Positions 7,879 to 16,547 of a stretch of 64,000 bases of DNA are shown piece by piece; position 1 is the stretch's first letter; every line of letters starts with the position of its first letter. The DNA comes from Streptomyces sp. WMMB 322 (GTDB lineage: Bacteria > Actinomycetota > Actinomycetes > Streptomycetales > Streptomycetaceae), in assembly GCF_900090145.1 (NCBI RefSeq), contig NZ_FMHI01000019.1, positions 62,001 to 126,000 on the forward strand, read 5' to 3'. The position numbers were made by a program, and so were the translations under genes. The notes under the pieces were generated by a model. The model was not told the origin of the DNA and did no database searches. It saw only the letters and a program-made list of their open reading frames with translations.

Positions 7879-9429
7879 TCAGTTCTCCTCTTCGATCCAG
7901 CCCATGGTCCGCTGGACGGCCTTGAGCCAGTTCTTGTACTCGCGGTCGCGATCGGCCGCTTCCATGTCGGGCGTCCATTCCGCCGCCCGCTTCCAGTTGG
8001 CGCGCAGCTCTTCGGTGTCGGACCAGAATCCGACGGCGAGCCCTGCCGCGTACGCCGCGCCGAGGCAGGTGGTCTCCGCGACCATCGGCCGCACGACCGG
8101 TGCGTCGAGGAAGTCCGACATCGTCTGCATCAGCAGGTTGTTGGACGTCATGCCGCCGTCGACCTTCAGCGCCGTCAGCTCGACCCCGGAGTCCTTCTGC
8201 ATCGCGTCGACGATCTCGCGCGTCTGCCATGCGGTCGCCTCCAGGACCGCGCGGGCGAGGTGCGCCTTGGTCACGTACCGGGTGAGGCCGGCGATCACGC
8301 CGCGCGCGTCGTCGCGCCAGTACGGTGCGAACAGGCCGGAGAACGCCGGTACGAAGTAGGCGCCGCCGTTGTCCTCGACGGAGCTCGCGAGGGTCTCGAT
8401 CTCCGCCGCGGTGCTGATGAGGCCCATCTGGTCGCGCATCCACTGCACCAGTGAACCGGTGACGGCGATGGCGCCTTCCAGGGCGTAGACGGGCTGTTCG
8501 TCACCGATGCGGTAACCGACCGTCGTCAGCAGCCCGTTGTACGAATTGACCGCCTCGTGGCCGGTGTTGAGCAGGAGGAACGTTCCGGTGCCGTAGGTGG
8601 ACTTCGCCTCGCCCTCCGAGAAGCAGGTCTGGCCGAACAGCGCTGCCTGCTGGTCGCCGAGGGCCGAGGCCACCGGCACTCCGGCGAGCGCTCCCGTCGC
8701 CTCCCCGTACACCTCGGCGGAGGAACGGATTTCGGGCAGCAGCGACATGGGGACACCCATGGAGTCGCAGATCTTCTCGTCCCACTTCATGGAGCGCAGG
8801 TTCATCAGCATGGTGCGCGAGGCGTTCGTCACGTCGGTGACGTGACGCCCGCCGTCCGGCCCGCCGGTGAGGTTCCAGATGACCCAGGAATCCATGGTTC
8901 CGAAGAGGAGTTCGCCGCGCTCGGCCCGCTCACGCAGTCCGTCGACGTTGTCGAGCAGCCAGCGGATCTTCGGGCCGGAGAAGTAGGAGGCGAGCGGCAG
9001 GCCCGTCTCGCGGCGGAAGCGGTCCTGGCCGACGTTGCGGCCCAGTTCGCGGCAGAGCGCGTCCGTGCGGGTGTCCTGCCAGACCAGCGCGTTGTGCACC
9101 GGCTCGCCGGTCGCCTTGTCCCACAGCAGCGTCGTCTCGCGCTGGTTGGTGATGCCGAGGGCCACCACGTCGGACTTGGTGATGCCGGCCTGGTCGAGGG
9201 CGCCCGTGACCACCTGCTGGACGTTGGTCCAGATCTCGGCGGCGTCGTGCTCGACCCAGCCCGGCTTCGGGAATATCTGCTCGTGTTCCTTCTGGTCGAC
9301 GGCGACGATGCGGCCGTCCTTGTCGAAGACGATGCAGCGGCTGGAGGTCGTGCCCTGGTCGATGGCGGCGATGAAGGGGCCCTCGCCGTGCGTGGAAGCG
9401 CCCGCGGACTGGTTCTCGGTCTCACTCAT
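7879..9429 (-). CDS. glpK: Glycerol kinase
   Basis: GlpK phosphorylates glycerol with ATP to sn-glycerol-3-phosphate. The 516-residue FGGY-family kinase has the phosphate loop DQGTTSSR at 24-31 and the C-terminal signature VDGGMTSNNLLMQ. The ATG at 9429 has GGAG eight bases upstream and gives an N-terminus of normal length after a short Ser/Thr-rich lead. It is the middle gene of glpF-glpK-glpD, separated from glpF by a 109-bp gap that holds a strong hairpin. Confidence 0.96.
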   Translation of the reverse strand: MSETENQSAGASTHGEGPFIAAIDQGTTSSRCIVFDKDGRIVAVDQKEHEQIFPKPGWVEHDAAEIWTNVQQVVTGALDQAGITKSDVVALGITNQRETTLLWDKATGEPVHNALVWQDTRTDALCRELGRNVGQDRFRRETGLPLASYFSGPKIRWLLDNVDGLRERAERGELLFGTMDSWVIWNLTGGPDGGRHVTDVTNASRTMLMNLRSMKWDEKICDSMGVPMSLLPEIRSSAEVYGEATGALAGVPVASALGDQQAALFGQTCFSEGEAKSTYGTGTFLLLNTGHEAVNSYNGLLTTVGYRIGDEQPVYALEGAIAVTGSLVQWMRDQMGLISTAAEIETLASSVEDNGGAYFVPAFSGLFAPYWRDDARGVIAGLTRYVTKAHLARAVLEATAWQTREIVDAMQKDSGVELTALKVDGGMTSNNLLMQTMSDFLDAPVVRPMVAETTCLGAAYAAGLAVGFWSDTEELRANWKRAAEWTPDMEAADRDREYKNWLKAVQRTMGWIEEEN

Positions 9430-9506
9430 GTCCTGCTCCAAGGTGTTCTGGGTGGGTTGGGGCTCTCGGCCATCGGGCCGGGGACGTCCCGGGCCGTGCC
9501 CGCAGG

Positions 9507-9530
9507 CTGCCGGGCCGGGCGGCCCGGCAG
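9507..9530 (-). terminator. Intra-operon hairpin between glpF and glpK
   Basis: CTGCCGGGCC and GGCCCGGCAG form a perfect 10-bp stem with a 4-base loop, 9 bases after the glpF stop. No T-run follows, so it may act as a partial terminator or an mRNA-stabilising structure. Confidence 0.55.
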
Positions 9531-9538
9531 CAACGGGC

Positions 9539-10291
9539 TCAGGCGAACGCGACCTGGTGCAGGCCGGCGGCCAGCGCGGCGCCGAGCAGCGGGGCCACGA
9601 CCGGTATCCAGGAGTAGGACCAGCCGGAGCCGCCCTTGTTGGGCAGCGGCAGCAGGGCGTGCACGATTCGGGGACCGAGGTCACGTGCGGGGTTGATGGC
9701 GTATCCCGTCGGCCCGCCGAGCGACAGGCCGATGCCCACGACGACGAGTGCCACGATCAGCACACCCGTGCCGCTGACCCCGACGCCCTTGGTGAGTCCG
9801 AGGTTGAGGACCGCGATGACGAGGGCGAACGTGGCGATGGTCTCGGTGACGACGTTCTGCCAGGTGTTCCGGATCTCGGGGGAGGTGAAGAAGACGCCGT
9901 GCACTGGGCCGGGGTTCTCACCCTTGCGCTCGGCCATCTCCGGTTCCTTGAGGTCCGCGTGGAACTGGCCGTAGTACGCGAGCCACACCAGCACCGCGCC
10001 GATCATGGCGCCGAGCGTCTCGCTGAACCAGTAGAGGGGGACGTCGCCCCACGGGGTCGTTCCCTCGATCGCGAGGGCCAGCGTGACCGCCGGATTGAGG
10101 TGGGCACCGGAGACCTGGGCCACGTAGCCGCCGGTCAGGACGCCGAAGCCCCAGCCGAAGGCGATGGCGACCCAGCCGGCGTTGAATGCCTTTGAGCGCT
10201 TGAAGGTCACGGCGGCGCAGACGCCGCCGCCGAGCAGGATCAGCAGAGCGGTACCTGTGACTTCGCTGAAGAAGATGTCGGAGCTGGACAC
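9539..10291 (-). CDS. glpF: Glycerol uptake facilitator (aquaglyceroporin)
   Basis: A 250-residue MIP-family channel with six predicted membrane helices and the two half-helix motifs NPA at 66-68 and 200-202, the second followed by RDLGPR as in glycerol facilitators (Asp after Arg). It lets glycerol diffuse into the cell for GlpK. The GTG start has AAAGGAG six bases upstream. It is the first gene of the operon. The promoter region upstream holds a candidate GylR operator centred about 62 bases from the start codon. Confidence 0.95.
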   Translation of the reverse strand: MSSSDIFFSEVTGTALLILLGGGVCAAVTFKRSKAFNAGWVAIAFGWGFGVLTGGYVAQVSGAHLNPAVTLALAIEGTTPWGDVPLYWFSETLGAMIGAVLVWLAYYGQFHADLKEPEMAERKGENPGPVHGVFFTSPEIRNTWQNVVTETIATFALVIAVLNLGLTKGVGVSGTGVLIVALVVVGIGLSLGGPTGYAINPARDLGPRIVHALLPLPNKGGSGWSYSWIPVVAPLLGAALAAGLHQVAFA

Positions 10292-10345
10292 CCGCGACTC
10301 CTTTGTCTTGTCCAGATGGGGAGGGCGGGTCGGTTCCGTCCATCG

Positions 10346-10360
10346 TTCGACAATGCCGAC
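10346..10360. promoter_or_regulatory. Probable GylR operator, glp operon
   Basis: TTCGACAATGCCGAC matches 14 of 15 bases of the palindrome at 11411-11425 in front of gylR. It lies 55-69 bases upstream of the glpF start. Shared presence at the two expected targets is the evidence. Confidence 0.7.
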
Positions 10361-10534
10361 CGCCGACTCGGCAGTTTTGTCCCTGGTCGTCGTCCCGTCA
10401 AGGGGTGTGACCGAGGACTCCCGCAGTCCCTCTGTGCTGGGGAGATCAACTCCGGGCAGGGGGTGGCGCCGGGTGCCGCGCCGAGACTCCTCGCGGCGCC
10501 CGGCGAGCCGGTGCCACCGGACGGGGAGCGCCGC

Positions 10535-11365
10535 TCAGAACCGGCGGGCGCCCAGATCCCTGGAGACGGCACGGGCGCAGTCGCGTACGGCGGCGACGAG
10601 CAGCGGCCTCAGCTCCGGCTCGCCGGCGGGATCGCCGTTTCCGTTGGCGGCGGTCGCGCCCACGCCGACCGCCGCGGCCGTGACGTCCTCGCAGACCCGC
10701 TCCACCGCGCCCGTGACGCCGACCGCGCCGACCGGCATGCGGCGGCGGTCGAGGATCGGCGCCGCGATGGACGCCAGTCCCTCCCACGTCTCCTCCACGT
10801 CGGCGGCCCAGCCGCGCGCCCGCGTCACCTCCAGTACGCCCTCGAACTCCTCGAGGGAGGTGACCGTGCGCTCCGTGAAGCGCCGTCGCTCGCCGTCCAC
10901 CGCCTCGCTGTGCGCCACGGGGTCGAACGCGGAGAGCACCTTGCCCAGCGCCGTGCTGTGCAGCGGCTGCATCGCACCCACCTCCAGCACCTGGCGGCTG
11001 TTGTCCGGCCGGAAGACGTGATGCACGATCAGCACGCCCTGCTGGTGCAGAACGCCGAGGTAGACGCTCTCCCCGCTGGACCGCGCCAGGTCGTCCGCCC
11101 ACACCAGGGCCCGGGAGCGCAGCTCGTGCACGTCCAGATAGCTGGTGCCGAGCCGCAGGAGCTCGGCGCCGAGCTGGTACTTGCCGGTGGCCTCGTCCTG
11201 CTCGACGAAGCCCTCCTGCTGGAGGGTGCGCAGCAGGCCGTGGGCGGTGCCCTTCGGAAGATCCATGGACGAGGCGACGTCGGACAGGCCGAGCCTGCGT
11301 TCACCGCCCGCCAGGAGACGCAGCACGGCTGCAGCGCGCTCGAGGGACTGGATGGTCCGGGCCAC
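10535..11365 (-). CDS. gylR: IclR-family glycerol operon regulator
   Basis: The 276-residue protein has an N-terminal winged helix (SLERAAAVLRLLAGGERRLG, then LSDVASSMDLPKGTAHGLLR) and a C-terminal IclR ligand domain. GylR of Streptomyces represses the glycerol operon and its own gene, with glycerol-3-phosphate as the inferred inducer. The GTG start has GGGAGGTG just upstream. It sits immediately upstream of glpFKD on the same strand with a 243-bp gap, so it is probably transcribed separately. A copy of the shared operator lies 46 bases ahead of its start. Confidence 0.92.
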   Translation of the reverse strand: MARTIQSLERAAAVLRLLAGGERRLGLSDVASSMDLPKGTAHGLLRTLQQEGFVEQDEATGKYQLGAELLRLGTSYLDVHELRSRALVWADDLARSSGESVYLGVLHQQGVLIVHHVFRPDNSRQVLEVGAMQPLHSTALGKVLSAFDPVAHSEAVDGERRRFTERTVTSLEEFEGVLEVTRARGWAADVEETWEGLASIAAPILDRRRMPVGAVGVTGAVERVCEDVTAAAVGVGATAANGNGDPAGEPELRPLLVAAVRDCARAVSRDLGARRF

Positions 11366-11410
11366 CGGGCACCTCCCTGACCTGCTCGCAACGGGCCGCT
11401 CTGAATTGGG

Positions 11411-11425
11411 TTCGACAATGCCGAA
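11411..11425. promoter_or_regulatory. Probable GylR operator, gylR promoter
   Basis: TTCGACAATGCCGAA is a near-perfect palindrome about a central A (TTCGrCA / TGyCGAA). It is repeated ahead of glpF, which fits autoregulation by an IclR dimer. Confidence 0.7.
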
Positions 11426-11467
11426 CGGTATCGCTTGATGTCGACGGACGGTAGCCCGGTCCCACTG

Positions 11468-11557
11468 CTGGGTGAGCGCTCCGGATGGTCTTCGCGCCCC
11501 CGCCAGGCGCTCAGGCCCAGGTAAGGGCCGGTGCCGCCCGGCGTCTCACCGGCCCTT
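11468..11557 (+). promoter_or_regulatory. Structured leader with terminator-like hairpin ahead of metH
   Basis: CTGGG-TGAGCGC (11468-11479) pairs with GCGCTCA-GG-CCCAG (11507-11520). It is followed after two bases by a perfect 11-bp hairpin, AAGGGCCGGTG with CACCGGCCCTT (11523-11557), then TCGTT. No gene reads into this hairpin from upstream because gylR diverges. It therefore looks like an attenuator or riboswitch for metH, 210 bases before its start. The rest of the gap from 11426 to 11767 holds only a CCTGATCAGG palindrome at 11691. Confidence 0.45.
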
Positions 11558-11767
11558 TCGTTCCCGGTCCCCGCCGGCCCCCTCCGGTTGCTGGAAACCG
11601 CGTCCCCCGCCCCTTCTCGCCACGTGGAAGGCGCCCCGTCCCGTCCCGCTGCGTGGAATGCCCGGCTGCGCACTTGTGCTCGCCCGATACCCTGATCAGG
11701 TGCGCCGCCCTCAGCGGAGTGGCGGGACGCATAGCCGACAGCCGTCGCACTCTAGGGAGAACCCTTC

Positions 11768-14700
11768 ATGGCCTCGCCGAGCAGTACGCCCGAATCCGCC
11801 TTCCCGCGGGGAGCAGCTCTTCGCAAGGCGCTCACGGAGCGCGTGATCGTCGCAGACGGCGCGATGGGCACCATGATTCAGGCGCAGGACCCGTCGCTCG
11901 ACGACTTCCAGCAGCTCGAAGGCTGCAACGAGATCCTCAACGTGACCCGCCCCGACATCGTGCGGTCCGTCCACACCGAGTACTTCGAAGCCGGCGTGGA
12001 CTGCGTCGAGACCAACACCTTCGGCGCCAACCACGCCGCCCTGGGCGAGTACGACATCACCGACCGCGTCTTCGAGCTGTCCGAGACGGGCGCCCGCATC
12101 GCCCGCGACGTCGCGGACAAGTTCGAGGCCGACGGCCGCCCGCGCTGGGTGCTGGGCTCGATGGGCCCCGGCACCAAGCTGCCGACGCTGGGCCACGCCC
12201 CCTACGCCACGCTGCGCGACGCATACCAGCAGAACGCCGAAGGCATGATCGCCGGCGGTGCCGACGCACTCCTCGTGGAGACCACGCAGGACCTGCTGCA
12301 GACCAAGGCGGCCGTCATCGGCGCCCGCCGTGCCATGGACGTCGCAGGGGCCCACGACCTGCCGCTGATCTGCTCCGTGACCGTCGAGACCACCGGCACG
12401 ATGCTGCTGGGCTCCGAGATCGGCGCGGCCCTCACGGCGCTGGAGCCGCTGGGCATCGACATGATCGGCCTCAACTGCGCCACCGGTCCCGCCGAGATGA
12501 GCGAGCACCTGCGCTACCTCGCGCAGCACGCCCAGGTGCCGATCTCCTGCATGCCCAACGCCGGCCTGCCCGTACTGGGCAAGGACGGCGCCCACTACCC
12601 GCTCACGCCCGAAGAGCTGTGCGACGCCCACGAGGGCTTCGTCCGTGACTACGGCCTCTCCCTCGTCGGCGGCTGCTGCGGCACCACGCCCGAACACCTG
12701 CGCCAGCTGGTCGAGCGGGTGCGTGGCAAGGAACCCGCGCCGCGCACGCCCCAGCCCGAGCCGGCCGCCGCATCCCTCTACCAGATGATCCCCTTCCGCC
12801 AGGACACCTCGTACCTGGCGATCGGTGAGCGTACGAACGCCAACGGTTCGAAGAAGTTCCGCGAGGCGATGCTCGACGGACGCTGGGACGACTGCGTCGA
12901 GATGGCCAGGGACCAGATCCGCGAGGGCGCCCACATGCTCGACCTCTGCGTCGACTACGTGGGCCGCGACGGCGTCGCCGACATGCAGGAACTCGCCGGG
13001 CGCTTCGCGACGTCCTCCACCCTGCCGCTCGTGCTCGACTCCACCGAAGTCCCGGTGATCCAGGCCGGGTTGGAGAAGCTCGGCGGCCGCGCCGTGATCA
13101 ACTCCGTCAACTACGAGGACGGGGACGGCCCCGAGTCCCGCTTCGCCCGCGTCGCCACCCTGGCCCGAGAGCACGGCGCGGCCCTGATGGCCCTGACCAT
13201 CGACGAGGAGGGCCAGGCCCGCACCGCCGAGAACAAGGTCGCCATCGCCGAGCGCATCATCGACGACCTGACCACGAACTACGGCATCGCCGAGTCGAGC
13301 ATCCTCATCGACTGCCTGACGTTCACCATCTGCACGGGCCAGGAAGAGTCCCGCAAGGACGGCATCAACACCATCGAGGCCATCCGGGAGCTCAAGAAGC
13401 GCCGCCCGGACGTGCAGACGACGCTCGGCCTCTCCAACATCTCCTTCGGGCTCAACCCGGCGGCGCGCATCGTCCTCAACTCCGTCTTCCTCGACGAATG
13501 CGTCAAGGCGGGCCTGGACTCGGCGATCGTGCACGCCAGCAAGATCCTGCCGATCGCACGTCTGGAGGAGGAGCAGGTCACCACCGCCCTCGACCTGATC
13601 TACGACCGGCGCAGCGAGGGCTACGACCCGTTGCAGAAGCTCCTGGAGCTCTTCGAGGGCGTCGACACCAAGGCGATGAAGGCCGGGAAGGCCGAGGAAC
13701 TGGCCGCCCTGCCCCTGGACGAGCGTCTCCAGCGGCGCATCATCGACGGCGAACGCAACGGCCTGGAAGACGACTTGAACGCGGCGCTGGAGGAGCGGCC
13801 CGCACTCGACATCGTCAACGACACGCTCCTCGCCGGAATGAAGGTCGTCGGTGAACTCTTCGGCGCGGGCAAGATGCAGCTGCCGTTCGTGCTCCAGTCG
13901 GCAGAGGTGATGAAGACCGCGGTCGCCCATCTCGAACCGCACATGGAGAAGACCGACGACGAGGGCAAGGGCACCATCGTCCTGGCCACGGTCCGCGGCG
14001 ACGTGCACGACATCGGCAAGAACCTCGTCGACATCATCCTGTCCAACAACGGCTACAACGTGGTCAATCTGGGCATCAAGCAGCCCGTCGGCGCCATCCT
14101 CGACGCGGCCGAGGAGAACAAGGCCGACGTCATCGGCATGTCCGGCCTGCTGGTGAAGTCCACGGTGATCATGAAGGAGAACCTGGAGGAGCTGAACCAG
14201 CGCCGGATGGCCTCGGACTTCCCGGTCATCCTCGGCGGTGCCGCGCTCACGCGCGCCTACGTCGAGCAGGACCTGCACGAGATCTACGAGGGCGAGGTCC
14301 GCTACGCGCGCGATGCCTTCGAGGGCCTTCGTCTGATGGACGCGCTCATCGGCGTCAAACGCGGCGTCCCCGGAGCGGAGCTGCCGCCGCTGAAGCAGCG
14401 CCGCGTGCCCAAGCGCCCCTCGTCCGCCGCCGGTGAGGTGCCGGAGGAGGAGGTCAACGACGGGTCGGTGCGCTCCGACGTCGCCACCGACAACCCGGTG
14501 CCGACGCCGCCCTTCTGGGGCAGCCGCGTCGTGAAGGGCATCGGTCTGAAGGACTACGCGTCCTGGATCGACGAGGGCGCGCTCTTCAAGGGCCAGTGGG
14601 GCCTGAAGGAATCCCGCACCGGCGACGGCCCCTCCTACGAGGAGCTGGTGGAGACCGACGGACGCCCCCGCCTGCGCGGCCTGCTGGACCGGCTGCACAC

Positions 14701-15292
14701 GGACAACATGCTGGAGGCGGCCGTCGTCTACGGCTACTACCCGTGCGTCTCCAAGGGTGACGACCTGATCCTGCTGGGCGAGGACGGCAGCGAGCGCACC
14801 CGCTTCACCTTCCCGCGGCAGCGGCGGGGGAGGCGGCTGTGCCTGGCGGACTTCTTCCGCCCGGAGGAGTCCGGCGAGCAGGACGTCGTCGGGCTGCAGG
14901 TCGTCACCGTCGGCTCGAAGATCGGCGAGGTCACGGCCGAGCTCTTCGCGAACGACTCCTACCGGGACTACCTGGAGCTGCACGGCCTGTCCGTCCAGCT
15001 CGCGGAGGCCCTCGCCGAGTACTGGCACGCCCGTGTCCGTGCCGAGCTGGACATCGCCGCGGAGGACCCGGCCGCGATGGCCGACATGTTCGCCCTGAAG
15101 TACCGCGGCGCCCGCTTCAGCCTCGGTTACGGCGCCTGCCCCAATCTGGAGGACCGGGCGAAGATCGCGGACCTGCTGCAGCCCGAGCGCATCGGCGTGG
15201 AGCTGTCGGAGGAGTTCCAGCTGCACCCCGAGCAGTCCACGGACGCCATCGTCATCCACCATCCGGAGGCCAAGTACTTCAACGCCCGATAA
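11768..15292 (+). CDS. metH: Cobalamin-dependent methionine synthase
   Basis: MetH transfers the methyl group of 5-methyl-tetrahydrofolate to homocysteine through cobalamin. All four modules are present in 1174 residues: homocysteine domain with zinc ligands Cys237, Cys303 and Cys304; pterin domain (from about 345); B12 domain with lower ligand His747 in DVHDIGK; and a C-terminal AdoMet activation domain ending near KYFNAR. The ATG follows GGGAGA. The leader contains a terminator-like hairpin (see 11468-11557), so expression may be attenuated. A short perfect palindrome, 15295-15308, follows the stop. Confidence 0.97.
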   Translation: MASPSSTPESAFPRGAALRKALTERVIVADGAMGTMIQAQDPSLDDFQQLEGCNEILNVTRPDIVRSVHTEYFEAGVDCVETNTFGANHAALGEYDITDRVFELSETGARIARDVADKFEADGRPRWVLGSMGPGTKLPTLGHAPYATLRDAYQQNAEGMIAGGADALLVETTQDLLQTKAAVIGARRAMDVAGAHDLPLICSVTVETTGTMLLGSEIGAALTALEPLGIDMIGLNCATGPAEMSEHLRYLAQHAQVPISCMPNAGLPVLGKDGAHYPLTPEELCDAHEGFVRDYGLSLVGGCCGTTPEHLRQLVERVRGKEPAPRTPQPEPAAASLYQMIPFRQDTSYLAIGERTNANGSKKFREAMLDGRWDDCVEMARDQIREGAHMLDLCVDYVGRDGVADMQELAGRFATSSTLPLVLDSTEVPVIQAGLEKLGGRAVINSVNYEDGDGPESRFARVATLAREHGAALMALTIDEEGQARTAENKVAIAERIIDDLTTNYGIAESSILIDCLTFTICTGQEESRKDGINTIEAIRELKKRRPDVQTTLGLSNISFGLNPAARIVLNSVFLDECVKAGLDSAIVHASKILPIARLEEEQVTTALDLIYDRRSEGYDPLQKLLELFEGVDTKAMKAGKAEELAALPLDERLQRRIIDGERNGLEDDLNAALEERPALDIVNDTLLAGMKVVGELFGAGKMQLPFVLQSAEVMKTAVAHLEPHMEKTDDEGKGTIVLATVRGDVHDIGKNLVDIILSNNGYNVVNLGIKQPVGAILDAAEENKADVIGMSGLLVKSTVIMKENLEELNQRRMASDFPVILGGAALTRAYVEQDLHEIYEGEVRYARDAFEGLRLMDALIGVKRGVPGAELPPLKQRRVPKRPSSAAGEVPEEEVNDGSVRSDVATDNPVPTPPFWGSRVVKGIGLKDYASWIDEGALFKGQWGLKESRTGDGPSYEELVETDGRPRLRGLLDRLHTDNMLEAAVVYGYYPCVSKGDDLILLGEDGSERTRFTFPRQRRGRRLCLADFFRPEESGEQDVVGLQVVTVGSKIGEVTAELFANDSYRDYLELHGLSVQLAEALAEYWHARVRAELDIAAEDPAAMADMFALKYRGARFSLGYGACPNLEDRAKIADLLQPERIGVELSEEFQLHPEQSTDAIVIHHPEAKYFNAR

Positions 15293-15294
15293 CG

Positions 15295-15308
15295 GGTCCG
15301 GCCGGACC
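15295..15308 (+). terminator. Palindrome just after metH
   Basis: GGTCCGGCCGGACC is a perfect 14-base palindrome three bases after the metH stop. It is short and has no T-run. Confidence 0.3.
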
Positions 15309-15398
15309 GTCGTAGAATGGTCGATCCGGTACAGGCCGGTCGTTCGCTCCTGTGGGGCGGGCGGCCGGCCTTGTTGTCCCTCACGGAGGTGTACGCGG

Positions 15399-16112
15399 AT
15401 GACCAGCTCCATCCCCGCACTCGGCACTCTTACGGCCGAAGGCTCGTCGCTGCAGGCGGTGCTCCTCGACATGGACGGCACCCTGGTCGACACGGAAGGC
15501 TTCTGGTGGGACGCCGAGAGTGAGGCATTCGCGGAGCTGGGACACGTACTGAAGGACGAATGGCGTGAGGTCGTCGTGGGCGGCCCGATGACCCGCAGCG
15601 CGGGCTTCCTCATCGAGGCGACGAAGGCCGACATCACGGTCGAGGAGCTGACCGTCCTGCTCAACGAGAAGTTCATCGAGCGGCTGCGGCGCGGCGTTCA
15701 GCTGGCACCGGGCGCCCGGCGGCTCCTCGCCGAGCTGTCGCTGCACGGTGTGCCCACCGCGCTGGTCTCCGCGTCGCACCGCGAAGTCGTCGACGAAATG
15801 CTCGTCTCCCTCGGCAGCGAGCACTTCCACCTCACCGTCGCCGGGGACGAGCTGACCCGAACGAAACCGCACCCCGACCCCTATCTGACGGCTGCGGCGC
15901 GCCTGGGCGCCGACCCGGCGCGCTGCGCCGTCATCGAGGACACGGTGACGGGAGTTGCCTCGGCGGAGGCCGCCGGGTGCCGGGTGGTGGCGGTGCCCTC
16001 CGTGACCCCGATCGAGGCCGCCGCAGGGCGCACCGTCGTGGAATCGCTCGAAGAAGTGAACCTCGCCTTCCTGCGTTCCCTGGTCCTGATGGCCCACCAG
16101 AGCGTCTCCTGA
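15399..16112 (+). CDS. HAD-superfamily phosphatase / phosphoglucomutase-like
   Basis: A 237-residue HAD hydrolase. Motif I is LLDMDGTLVDT with Asp24 and Asp26. Motif II is the Ser in ALVSASH, motif III the Lys in TRTKPHPDPY, and motif IV CAVIEDTVTG. The cap type and the KPHPDPY signature place it in the beta-phosphoglucomutase/phosphatase group, but the substrate is unknown. The ATG follows GGAGGTG. It lies about 100 bases downstream of metH on the same strand. A hairpin-rich stretch follows. Confidence 0.85.
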   Translation: MTSSIPALGTLTAEGSSLQAVLLDMDGTLVDTEGFWWDAESEAFAELGHVLKDEWREVVVGGPMTRSAGFLIEATKADITVEELTVLLNEKFIERLRRGVQLAPGARRLLAELSLHGVPTALVSASHREVVDEMLVSLGSEHFHLTVAGDELTRTKPHPDPYLTAAARLGADPARCAVIEDTVTGVASAEAAGCRVVAVPSVTPIEAAAGRTVVESLEEVNLAFLRSLVLMAHQSVS

Positions 16113-16547
16113 GGCTTCCCGCACGTTCGCGGCCCCAGGGGGCGCGGGCTCGCCCCGCGGCGCCTGTGCGGGGCTTGTGCCGCCGCAGCAACGGAGGTGC
16201 AGGTGGCTGCTGTTGATGAATACGTGGCTCCACCCTCTTGACGCGGCGTTACCGGCGCTGTGACATTCACGAGCACTTCGCGTCGGTGCCGGACCACCGG
16301 CCTCTGCGGTATGCGGCGGTCTCCGCCGCAGTGCCGTGGCTGCCGCTCCGGCCGCGTCCCCCGGCATCAGGGCCCGGGGGCGCGCCGCGCCGCGCGGTCC
16401 GTACGGCGAAACACCGGAGGTGATCCTCATCGGGCTCCAAGTCCGTTGTGGAGGGGGCACGTTCAGGAACTACCGGCCGAGTCCGTTAACGGCCTGTCAT
16501 TTCCTCCGTGCCGCAACCGGTGCGGCCGGCCGAGAGGACCGTGCCCG
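16113..16547 (+). other. Gene-free region before the binding lipoprotein
   Basis: This 435-bp stretch has no convincing coding frame. Near its start are GC-rich inverted arms (about 16133-16168) that may end the phosphatase transcript. TTGACG at 16238-16243 and TGACAT at 16261-16266 are 17 bases apart and could be a weak promoter for the downstream lipoprotein gene. Confidence 0.35.

Noticed and set aside
11468..11557. A canonical S-adenosylhomocysteine riboswitch ahead of metH
   Set aside because: Short matches to its pseudoknot halves exist, but the P1 stem and order do not fit, so only an unnamed structured leader is reported.
11711..15676. Very long open frame (1321 codons) antisense to metH
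   Set aside because: It mirrors metH, which has all expected domains. Long antisense frames arise from G/C-biased third positions in this DNA, and the translation shows no recognisable domain.
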